The position numbers were made by a program, and so were the translations under genes. From Lewinellaceae bacterium (GTDB lineage Bacteria > Bacteroidota > Bacteroidia > Chitinophagales > Saprospiraceae), in NCBI GenBank assembly GCA_016708875.1, contig JADJFA010000006.1, forward strand, positions 1 to 64,000: DNA of 64,000 nt, written 5' to 3'. Shown one piece after another: positions 55,581 to 63,013 of this stretch. The notes under the pieces are model-generated. The model was not told the DNA's origin, made no database searches, and was given only the letters and a program-made list of their open reading frames with translations. The stretch's first letter is position 1. Every line of letters starts with the position of its first letter.

Positions 55581-56918
55581 ATGTCCTCCATACTCATCCG
55601 CAACGCCCGCCTCATCAACCGAGGCCAAATCCGCGAAACCGACGTACTCATAAAATCCGGGCGCATCGCCAAAATCGATGCCTCCATTGTTGGCCCTGCC
55701 GATATGGAAATAGACGCCAAGGGGCGTTACCTCATCCCAGGCATTATTGACGATCAAGTGCATTTCCGGGAGCCGGGACTCACGCACAAGGCCAACATCG
55801 CGACCGAAAGCCGGGCCGCTGTGGCGGGCGGCACCACCTCCTTCATGGAAATGCCCAACGTGAACCCGCCGAGTGTGACGCAGGAATTGTTGGAAGAAAA
55901 ATACCAGATCGCTGCCCGGACTTCGCTGGCGAATTATTCCTTCTACATGGGTACCACAAATGATAACCTCGAAGAAGTGCTGCGGACCAATGCGCGCAAC
56001 GTGTGCGGAATTAAGATTTTCATGGGCAGCAGCACCGGGAATATGCTGGTGGATTCGCCCAGTACCCTGGAACGTGTTTTTGCCGAATCGCCCATGCTTA
56101 TTGCCACCCACTGCGAGGATGAGGCGACCGTGCGTGAAAACCTCGAGAGATACAAGGCCCTGCACGGCGATACGATGACTGCGGCATTTCACCCCCTCAT
56201 CCGCGACGAACGGGCCTGCTATTTATCCTCCTCTATGGCGGTGGATTTGGCCCGGCGACACGGTACCAGACTGCACATTCTGCATATCAGTACGAAAAAC
56301 GAGCTCGCGCTGTTCCGCAATGATATTCCCCTGAAAGACAAGAAGATAACGGCTGAGGTTTGCGTACACCACCTGTATTTTTCAGACCATGATTACGCCC
56401 AGCTCGGCAACCAGATCAAGTGCAACCCGGCCATCAAAAGTGTCGAAAACCGGGATGCACTTTTCCCCGCGCTGCTCGATGACCGATTAGATGTGATCGC
56501 CACCGACCATGCTCCGCACACCTGGGAGGAAAAATCGCAGCCGTATTTGCAGGCGCCCGCCGGCTTGCCTTTGGTGCAACATTCGCTGAATGTGATGCTC
56601 GGTTTTTACCATGCAGGGCGCATCTCGTTGGAGCGGATTGTAGAGAAAATGTGCCATGCTCCAGCCATCGCATTCCGGGTGGAGGAGCGTGGTTTTCTGG
56701 ACGAGGGGTATTGGGCCGATATGGCTTTGGTGGATATTGACCACGAATGGACGGTGCAGCCAGACAACGTTTTTTACAAGTGCGGCTGGTCGCCGTTTAT
56801 GGGAAAAACGTTTAGAGGGAAAGTGTTGAGTACCATTGTGAGCGGGCACTTGGCCTGGCACGAGGGGCGATTTTTGGAGACGAAAATGGGCGAACGGCTG
56901 GGATTTTTAACCACATAG
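55581..56918 (+). CDS. pyrC: Dihydroorotase
   Basis: This zinc enzyme closes carbamoyl aspartate to dihydroorotate in pyrimidine synthesis. The 445-residue protein has the metal motif IPGIIDDQVHFREPG (HxR), the GGTTSFMEMPNVNPP signature, IKIFMGSSTGN, THCEDE, HILHIST and the catalytic Asp in VIATDHAPHT. This is the class I bacterial form, not the short PyrC of enterics. Allantoinase is related, but the DHAPHTWEEK and amino-acid spacing favour dihydroorotase. The stop codon lies in the left arm of a 34-bp inverted repeat. Confidence 0.88.
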   Translation: MSSILIRNARLINRGQIRETDVLIKSGRIAKIDASIVGPADMEIDAKGRYLIPGIIDDQVHFREPGLTHKANIATESRAAVAGGTTSFMEMPNVNPPSVTQELLEEKYQIAARTSLANYSFYMGTTNDNLEEVLRTNARNVCGIKIFMGSSTGNMLVDSPSTLERVFAESPMLIATHCEDEATVRENLERYKALHGDTMTAAFHPLIRDERACYLSSSMAVDLARRHGTRLHILHISTKNELALFRNDIPLKDKKITAEVCVHHLYFSDHDYAQLGNQIKCNPAIKSVENRDALFPALLDDRLDVIATDHAPHTWEEKSQPYLQAPAGLPLVQHSLNVMLGFYHAGRISLERIVEKMCHAPAIAFRVEERGFLDEGYWADMALVDIDHEWTVQPDNVFYKCGWSPFMGKTFRGKVLSTIVSGHLAWHEGRFLETKMGERLGFLTT

Positions 56919-56991
56919 TTCACATAGCACACATAGTTGCACTCAATTTGTCAACGGAACTATGTGTGCTATGTGAACTATGTGGTTAAAA
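56905..56991. repeat. Perfect 34-bp inverted repeat (ACCACATAGTTCACATAG)
   Basis: Arms at 56905-56938 and 56958-56991 are exact complements. The left arm contains the pyrC stop codon and the right arm ends in AAAA. Likely the pyrC mRNA end. Confidence 0.92.
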
Positions 56992-57007
56992 CAGCAAACC
57001 TCCAGTG

Positions 57008-57015
57008 TACTTTTG
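57008..57015 (+). promoter_or_regulatory. -7 element TACTTTTG
   Basis: This is an exact TAnnTTTG match 32 bases before the lipoprotein ATG at 57047. Confidence 0.65.
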
Positions 57016-57046
57016 TCGCCTTGTTCCAAATTTTCCGCCAATAAAT

Positions 57047-58537
57047 ATGACACGAACGCTGCTTACCGCCTACCGCTACTGCCTACTGCTACTGCCTCTT
57101 TTCCTCGCTTTTTGCCAAAAAGAAAAATTCACCTCCGACCCGGCAGACAAACTCGAATTCAGCACGGACACGCTGCGTTTTGACACCGTATTTACCCAAT
57201 TAGGTTCTGCAACGCGCTTTTTTAAAATTTACAATCGCCACAATAAAAGCATCCGAATTTCCAAAATCTATCTGGAAAACGGCTCAAACTCGCGCTTCAA
57301 CCTCAACGTAGACGGCATCAGCGGCGACAAACAGGAAAATCTGGAAATCGCTCCAAACGACAGCATGTACGTTTTTGCAGAAGTGACGATTAACCCTAAT
57401 GACAGTATTTCTCCTTTTGTCATTGTTGAAAATGTAATTTTTGAGACCAACGAGAATGTGCAAAAAGTGGTGCTGGAGGCTTTTGGACAAAACGCCAATT
57501 ACTTCCCTTCTCGCTTCGGGGCAGGCGCGGTGGTGGGACTGGGCTGCAATGGCGGCGAGATCATTTGGAACGACCCAAAACCCTATGTCATTTACGGAGT
57601 GCTCGTCATTGACTCCTGCACCTTGCGCATCGCGAAGGGAACGCGGGTGTACATACACGGTGGCTTGGGGAAATTTGTGGATGGCGAAGGCATTACGCAG
57701 CGCTACAACGACGGGTTTATCGCGTTTGTCGGCCAAGGCAAGCTGATTGTGGAGGGGGAACTTGCTGCGCCTGTCATTTTTGAGGGCGACCGCTTGGAAC
57801 CTGAATTCGACGAAGAAGCTGGTCAGTGGACGGGACTTTGGTTGCAGCAAGGCACTACGGGGCACAGTATTAACCATTGTATTATCCGCAATTCAATCAT
57901 CGGGGTGCGGGTGGATTCGGCGGCAGATCTGACCCTGCGCAACACACAAATTTACAATACAGCCAGCAGCGGCCTGATTGGCGTTCACGCAAAAATTACG
58001 GCCGAAAACTGCCTTTTTCACTCCAATACAGGTTTCGGAATTCAACTTGAATACGGAGGCGATTATGATTTCAAATACTGCACCGTGGCGAGTTACGGGG
58101 TGGATGGCGAAGCGCTCCGCATGGGCAACGCCCTTTGTCTCGACCAATCCTGTGGAAATTTCGTGTCAAACAAATTGCAAGCCCGATTTCAAAATAGCAT
58201 TCTCTTTGGTAGCAGAGCAGATCAAATCACCCTTTTCGACCGGCTCGACGACCCCTCCCAATTTGATTACCAATTGAAAAACTGCATCGTGCGGGTCCGG
58301 GATTTGATCAAAGACACGGCCTATCCAGACTTTTTTGATCATTGCCAGCCTTGCCTGAACGCCGACAGCCAGGACACGATTTTTGTCAATACGAACGAAT
58401 ACAATTTTCGACTTGACACGCTGAACTCTATTGCCAACCGCTACGCCATTCCTGTGCCGGGGATTGATAAGGATCTGGAAGGAAAAGATCGGGATATTTT
58501 GATGCCTGACGCAGGATGTTTTGAGATAGAATTTTAA
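57047..58537 (+). CDS. Right-handed beta-helix lipoprotein
   Basis: The ATG at 57047 gives a 496-residue product with a lipobox (LLLLPLFLAFC). An N-terminal Ig-like domain (about 30-150, DTVFTQLGSATRFFKIYNRHNKSIRISKIYLENGS) is followed by a beta-helix (about 165-420): GVLVIDSCTLRIAKGTRVYIHGG, GKLIVEGELAAPVIFEGDRLE, GHSINHCIIRNSIIGVRVDSA, LIGVHAKITAENCLFHSNTGFGIQLEYGG. It ends RDILMPDAGCFEIEF, a choice-of-anchor-like tail common in Bacteroidota. It is attached to a membrane, probably the outer one. The function may be polysaccharide or protein binding; no catalytic site is recognised. Confidence 0.87.
   Translation: MTRTLLTAYRYCLLLLPLFLAFCQKEKFTSDPADKLEFSTDTLRFDTVFTQLGSATRFFKIYNRHNKSIRISKIYLENGSNSRFNLNVDGISGDKQENLEIAPNDSMYVFAEVTINPNDSISPFVIVENVIFETNENVQKVVLEAFGQNANYFPSRFGAGAVVGLGCNGGEIIWNDPKPYVIYGVLVIDSCTLRIAKGTRVYIHGGLGKFVDGEGITQRYNDGFIAFVGQGKLIVEGELAAPVIFEGDRLEPEFDEEAGQWTGLWLQQGTTGHSINHCIIRNSIIGVRVDSAADLTLRNTQIYNTASSGLIGVHAKITAENCLFHSNTGFGIQLEYGGDYDFKYCTVASYGVDGEALRMGNALCLDQSCGNFVSNKLQARFQNSILFGSRADQITLFDRLDDPSQFDYQLKNCIVRVRDLIKDTAYPDFFDHCQPCLNADSQDTIFVNTNEYNFRLDTLNSIANRYAIPVPGIDKDLEGKDRDILMPDAGCFEIEF
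57062..57096. repeat. Heptanucleotide repeats in a lipoprotein signal sequence
   Basis: Units CTTACCG, CCTACCG, CTACTGC, CTACTGC and TACTGCC run in tandem and encode the signal-peptide part TAYRYCLLLLP. Confidence 0.7.
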
Positions 58538-58625
58538 GGAAATGGTTATTTGGTTAGTTGTGGATTCGGTTATTTGTTGATGAGCGGTTTAACCATGCCA
58601 AATTTTCCGATTTTTGCCGCCTAAT

Positions 58626-59306
58626 ATGAAACGAATCATCGTCGCCATTGATGGCCTTTCCTCCTGCGGCAAAAGCACCTTGGCCAAAGCCCTCGCCAAA
58701 TCGCTTCACTTTGCTTACCTCGATTCGGGGGCGATGTACCGCGCCGTGACGCTCTATTTTCTGGAGAACAACATTGACTACGAAAACCCTGAAGCAGTGG
58801 CCGAGGCATTGCAACACATCGAAATACACTTCGAGCGGATTGACGGGCAAAACAGAACCTTCCTCAATGGCCGCGATGTGGAACACGACATTCGCGAAAT
58901 GTTTGTGAGCGAGCACGTTAGCCCCGTATCGGCCATTTCGGCGGTGCGACGGGCGATGGTTGCGCAACAACAAGCCATGGGACGTGACATTGGCACGGTG
59001 GTATTCCCGGATGCAGAACTCAAAATCTACCTCATCGCAGATGCCGACGTGCGTACCAGTCGCCGCCACCTTGAACTGGCGGCCAAAGGCATTGATGCCG
59101 AATGGAACGAAATCCAGCGCAACCTCCTCCAACGCGACCGCATTGACTCAGGTCGCGCCGATAGCCCGCTCCGTCAAGCCGACGATGCGGTGGTAATTGA
59201 CAATACCTTGCTTTCTGAAGAACAACAATTGGAAAAAGCGCTGGCTTTGGTGAAGGAGATAGCGTTGCAAGTTTCAAGTGAGCAAGTTCCAAGTACGAAT
59301 CCCTGA
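58626..59306 (+). CDS. cmk: (d)CMP kinase with a short internal deletion
   Basis: Cmk phosphorylates CMP and dCMP. The 226-residue protein starts at the ATG at 58626 and has the P-loop IDGLSSCGKSTLAKALA, DSGAMYRAVTLYFLE, SEHVSPVSAISAVRRAM and, near the end, NLLQRDRIDSGRADSPL with LID arginines. Family members have about nine residues of the type K-x-x-G-x-V-x-D-G between QxxxG and RDIGTVVFPDA. Here QQQAMG runs directly into RDIGTVV, removing the Asp of the DGRD nucleotide-binding motif. The frame is kept. The last 13 residues are encoded by an intergenic repeat (about 59268-59345). Confidence 0.9.
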   Translation: MKRIIVAIDGLSSCGKSTLAKALAKSLHFAYLDSGAMYRAVTLYFLENNIDYENPEAVAEALQHIEIHFERIDGQNRTFLNGRDVEHDIREMFVSEHVSPVSAISAVRRAMVAQQQAMGRDIGTVVFPDAELKIYLIADADVRTSRRHLELAAKGIDAEWNEIQRNLLQRDRIDSGRADSPLRQADDAVVIDNTLLSEEQQLEKALALVKEIALQVSSEQVPSTNP

Positions 59307-59345
59307 ACAACGCTCACTTGCTACTTGTCAACTTGAAACTTGTTA
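59268..59345. repeat. Inverted repeat of CAAGTTTCAAGTGAGC words
   Basis: GCAAGTTTCAAGTGAGC with related AAGTnnC units on the left faces GCTCACTTG, CTACTTG and CAACTTGAAACTTG on the right. It belongs to the heptanucleotide family at 30001, covers the cmk C-terminus and ends at the stop of the convergent gene. Confidence 0.8.
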
Positions 59346-60437
59346 CTATTCAGATTTCTTCTTCTCTTTAAAATCCAGCAATACCGAGAAAATATGCGAG
59401 TACTGCACGGCCGAGACGTTGCCGATGTCTGTGAGTGCGTAGTCAATTTTGACGCGACCAAAACGAATGCCCACACCAAAATTGGGTTGCATCGAAAGGT
59501 TCTCTTTGGTAGGATCGAAATCATTTTTCACCCGTTGGAAATTGCCCACACCAACACGGAGTTGGAGAAATTTCTTGTAATCCGCCTCGATGCCGAAACG
59601 GGGATCAATGCTGATGGCTTTTGAACTAATCAACACATTGCGCTGACCATCAGTAGTCCACACAAAATCGAGCGCGGGCGTTAGCATGGTTTCTTTGCCA
59701 AGTTTGAAACGATAGGCCGCACCCAGCACGATGCTGGGGTTCGTTATTTCGGTATTGCTCACAGGCAGTTCGTTGCCCGTGGCCGCCCATGTCGAGCGAA
59801 TATCGTCCGTGAGGTCAAAAGACCAGGAATTGAAAGTTGTAGTGAGGTCGCGGCCCTGAATTCCGAGCATAAGCGGACCTTTTCGGTATTGAGCGCCCAA
59901 ATCCGCTCCGAAGCCCCAAGCTCCGCCAAAGGTGCCAATCACCCGGCGAATCACCTTCACTGTTCCGCCCACGGAAATGGCTGGATTGCGCAGTTTGCGG
60001 GCGTAACTCCCCATGAAGGCATAGTCGGCGGCACTGAATTCCGTTACGTTGTCGTAATTGATGGTGCCATCGGCATCTATCAGGTTAATGGTATAGGGGA
60101 TATTATCAATGCCGAGGCGAATGAGCGAAAACGCGAGATAGCCATTGTGATCGCGGTTGAGCGATTTGCCAAATCCGATCCAGTCGTATTTGCCCACGCC
60201 TCCAAACCACTCCGCGTGCATCGCGCCGACTTGAAGAGGGGAGGTAATCTGGCTCAGCCCGGCAGGGTTCCAGTAGGCCGCCGTGATATCATCTGTGAGG
60301 GCAACTTGTGCGCCCGACATGCCGTGGGCACGGCCACCCACGCCGATGGCGAGGAATTCGTTGGAATATTTTTGAGCGGAAACGGCAGAAAGGCCGACGG
60401 CCAGGCAAAGCCAGATAGAGAGTAGTTGCTTTTTCAT
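59346..60437 (-). CDS. PorV/PorQ-family outer-membrane protein
   Basis: The 363-residue product has a signal peptide (LSIWLCLAVGLSAVSAQ) and the family start KYSNEFLAIGVGGRAHGMSGAQVALTDDITAAYWNPAGLSQI. The rest is a FadL-like beta-barrel with alternating strands and the closing FGVGIRFGRVKIDYALTDIGNVSAVQYSHIFSVLLDF. PorV shuttles T9SS cargo to the attachment complex; PorQ and paralogues have related roles. This one cannot be assigned to either from sequence alone. It agrees with the several T9SS-tailed proteins in the window. Confidence 0.85.
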   Translation of the reverse strand: MKKQLLSIWLCLAVGLSAVSAQKYSNEFLAIGVGGRAHGMSGAQVALTDDITAAYWNPAGLSQITSPLQVGAMHAEWFGGVGKYDWIGFGKSLNRDHNGYLAFSLIRLGIDNIPYTINLIDADGTINYDNVTEFSAADYAFMGSYARKLRNPAISVGGTVKVIRRVIGTFGGAWGFGADLGAQYRKGPLMLGIQGRDLTTTFNSWSFDLTDDIRSTWAATGNELPVSNTEITNPSIVLGAAYRFKLGKETMLTPALDFVWTTDGQRNVLISSKAISIDPRFGIEADYKKFLQLRVGVGNFQRVKNDFDPTKENLSMQPNFGVGIRFGRVKIDYALTDIGNVSAVQYSHIFSVLLDFKEKKKSE

Positions 60438-60560
60438 AATGATGTGCTTGACGTTGTAAAAATAAATGGGGTTGCCCGGAAGATATATGCTTTAAAATGA
60501 AAATTGGGTCGCTGAGCAACCCGCCCAACAACCCAATTTCCAAATATCCACCCTCCTTCG

Positions 60561-60600
60561 CTCCCGCCTGCCAAGCCTTGGCGGGCAGGAAAGCTTCGGC
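60561..60600. repeat. Palindrome CCCGCCTGCCAAGCCTTGGCGGGC and flank
   Basis: This is a copy of the GC-rich family also found at 9271-9323. It lies between rny and the PorV/PorQ gene. Confidence 0.8.
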
Positions 60601-60618
60601 GGGTAAAATATCCTAACC

Positions 60619-62298
60619 TTATCGTGCAAATGCCACCGCCCGTTTCTCCCGAATCACCGTAACCCGAATCTGGCCGGGATACTGCATCTCGTCCTGAATC
60701 TTTTGAGAAATGAGGAATGAAAGGTCATCGGCGTATTGATCGGTCACTTTATCGGCTTCCACGATGACACGAAGTTCGCGGCCAGCCTGCATGGCAAAAG
60801 CATTGGATACACCTTCGTAACTGCGGGCGATTTCTTCAAGTTCACCGATACGTTTGAGGTAGTTCTCCAGGATTTCGCGACGTGCGCCAGGACGTGCCCC
60901 AGAGATGGCATCGCAGGCCTGGATGATGGGCGACAAGATATTGTTCATCTCGATCTCGTCGTGGTGAGCGCCAACGGCATTGTTGATGACGGGGTGTTCG
61001 CCGTACTGCTCGCACAATTTCATGCCGACGAGCGCGTGGCTGAGTTCAGTCTCCTCCTCGGCCACTTTGCCGATATCGTGTAAGAGACCAGCGCGCTTGG
61101 CCATCTTGATTTGTTTCGGGTTCATGCCGAGTTCGGCGGCCATGATGGCACAGAGTTCGGCGGTTTCGATGCTGTGTTTGAGCAGGTTCTGACCGTAGGA
61201 AGAGCGGAAACGCATACGGCCTACCATGCGTACAAGGGCGGCGTTGAGGCCGTGAATGCCGAGTTCAATCACGGTGCGCTCACCAATTTCGACGATCTGT
61301 TCCTCGAGTTGCTTTTGCACTTTGGCCACCACTTCCTCGATACGCTGCGGGTGGATACGCCCGTCGGCCACCAAGCGCTGGAGCGAAAGGCGGGCGATTT
61401 CGCGCCGCACTGGGTCAAAGGAAGAAAGCACGATGGCCTCGGGAGTGTCGTCTACGATGACCTCTACACCAGTGGCGGCTTCAAGTGCGCGGATGTTGCG
61501 GCCTTCGCGACCGATGATCTGGCCTTTCATGTCGTCGTTTTCGAGGTTGAACACCGATACTGTATTCTCGATCGTAAACTCGGCAGCCATACGCTGTATC
61601 GTCTGGATGACGATCTTCTTGGCCTCTTTGCTGGCGTTGAGTTTTGCCTGTGTTACGGCATCGCGCACGATGGTTTGGGCTTCGCTTTCGCTTTTGGCAC
61701 GCACCTGTTCGAGCAGCTGGTCTTTGGCGTCCTGCTGGCTGAGTTTGGCGATTGTTTCCAATGCCTTGATGCGCTCTTCGTTGGCAGCGTCGAGTTCTTC
61801 TTTTTTCTTCTGGACGATTTTGAGTTGTTTGTCCAGGTTTTCGCGCAGGGTCTCCACTTCCGATTCGCGGATGTCAAGTTCACCCTTGCGGCTGTCCAGT
61901 TCTACAAATCGCTTATCCAAAGCATCTTCTTCTACCTTCAAATCTTTCTGTTTGGAAAGTATTTCTACCTCCAAATCTTTGAGTTCCAATTGCCTCCGGG
62001 TCTTTTCTTCCTCCACTTCCAATCTCATCTGTGAATAACGCTCTTTGGCCTCCTGTATCTTTTGTTGCTTGATGCGCTCGTTCTCGGCCTCCGCATTGCC
62101 CACTATTTTCTGGGCTTTTATAGCCGCCTCGTCTTCTACGCGCTTGGCCGAAAGGCGTGATTCCTGGATGATGAGGTCCGCTTGCCTGGTGGCTTCTTCT
62201 ACGGCTTTGGAGCTGCCTTTTTTAACGGTAAGTATGGCGATGATATAGGCGGCAATGGCCCCAACGACCAAGCCTATTATGATGCTAGTTATATCCAT
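60619..62298 (-). CDS. rny: Ribonuclease Y
   Basis: This membrane-anchored endoribonuclease starts mRNA decay. The 559-residue protein has an N-terminal membrane helix (IIIGLVVGAIAAYIIAIL), a long charged coiled coil (about 30-210), a KH domain (about 245-310, LENDDMKGQIIGREGRNIRALEAATGVEVIVDDTPEAIVLSSFDPVRREIA) and an HD domain (about 370-465) with LLHDIGK and AHHDEIE metal ligands. Length and order match the family. It is preceded by tmk and pheT on the same strand. Confidence 0.96.
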   Translation of the reverse strand: MDITSIIIGLVVGAIAAYIIAILTVKKGSSKAVEEATRQADLIIQESRLSAKRVEDEAAIKAQKIVGNAEAENERIKQQKIQEAKERYSQMRLEVEEEKTRRQLELKDLEVEILSKQKDLKVEEDALDKRFVELDSRKGELDIRESEVETLRENLDKQLKIVQKKKEELDAANEERIKALETIAKLSQQDAKDQLLEQVRAKSESEAQTIVRDAVTQAKLNASKEAKKIVIQTIQRMAAEFTIENTVSVFNLENDDMKGQIIGREGRNIRALEAATGVEVIVDDTPEAIVLSSFDPVRREIARLSLQRLVADGRIHPQRIEEVVAKVQKQLEEQIVEIGERTVIELGIHGLNAALVRMVGRMRFRSSYGQNLLKHSIETAELCAIMAAELGMNPKQIKMAKRAGLLHDIGKVAEEETELSHALVGMKLCEQYGEHPVINNAVGAHHDEIEMNNILSPIIQACDAISGARPGARREILENYLKRIGELEEIARSYEGVSNAFAMQAGRELRVIVEADKVTDQYADDLSFLISQKIQDEMQYPGQIRVTVIREKRAVAFAR

Positions 62299-62371
62299 GA
62301 TTGTTTAATTGTGATGATTCGGTTTGCGTTATTGTGAAGCCCGGGTTACTGTGGGCTGGTGCTTTTTTGTT

Positions 62372-62998
62372 TTATTGGCTCGAAGGCCTGTATTTTTGAA
62401 GGATCGCGTTGGCTACTTCGTTTATGCTCCCACTTCCATCTATTTCTACAATATTGTCGTGGTTGTGTGCTCGCAAAAAAGAAATGGCTTCGTGATATTT
62501 CCTGCGCGAATCAGACAAGTTCTTTTCGAAGAGTTCTTCGGGTTGGTTCCTGATTTTCATCCGTTCGTAGCAAATCTGGTCGCTCACTTCTATAAAAAAA
62601 ATGATGTCTGGTTTTTTGGCTTTTTCATTTAATGCGAATACGGCAGCATAAGGAAAATCATCGCTACTCTGATAGACCAAAGAAGAGAGATAATACCGGT
62701 CAGTTAGTACAATTCGGTTCTCGCCCCCTTCAAGCCAGGGAATAATTTCCCGGTCGCAATGATCCAGTCTGTTTGCCGCAAAAGCCAATGCAAGTACTCT
62801 TGGCGTAAACCGTGTGATTTCTTTCGTCAACACCTGACGAATGAACACCCCGGCACAGGATGGGTCGTGCGGTTCATACGTCAACATCACTGCCCCATTG
62901 CTCGATTCGTTGAGCATTTCGGCCAATTGGCGCGATACGGAGCTTTTCCCAGATCCATCTAAACCCTCTATTGCAATGAACAGCGATTGTTTTTCCAT
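62372..62998 (-). CDS. tmk: dTMP kinase
   Basis: Thymidylate kinase makes dTDP from dTMP for DNA synthesis. The 208-residue protein has the P-loop IAIEGLDGSGKSSVSRQLAEML, the EPHDP segment, LALAFAANRLDHCDREIIPWL and DRYYLSSLVYQ with the nucleotide-contacting Asp-Arg. FFIEVSDQICYERMKIR with the LID region follows. Size is normal. It lies between pheT (15 bases upstream) and rny on one strand. Confidence 0.93.
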   Translation of the reverse strand: MEKQSLFIAIEGLDGSGKSSVSRQLAEMLNESSNGAVMLTYEPHDPSCAGVFIRQVLTKEITRFTPRVLALAFAANRLDHCDREIIPWLEGGENRIVLTDRYYLSSLVYQSSDDFPYAAVFALNEKAKKPDIIFFIEVSDQICYERMKIRNQPEELFEKNLSDSRRKYHEAISFLRAHNHDNIVEIDGSGSINEVANAILQKYRPSSQ

Positions 62999-63013
62999 AA
63001 TAGGCTCAAGTGC

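Noticed and set aside
55524..56192. Minus-strand frame of 222 codons opposite pyrC
   Set aside because: It is the antisense of the well-supported dihydroorotase and shows no family motif.
61111..62034. Long open frame on the plus strand opposite rny (307 codons)
   Set aside because: It is the antisense of the coiled-coil and KH region of rny, has skewed composition and no promoter or family motif.
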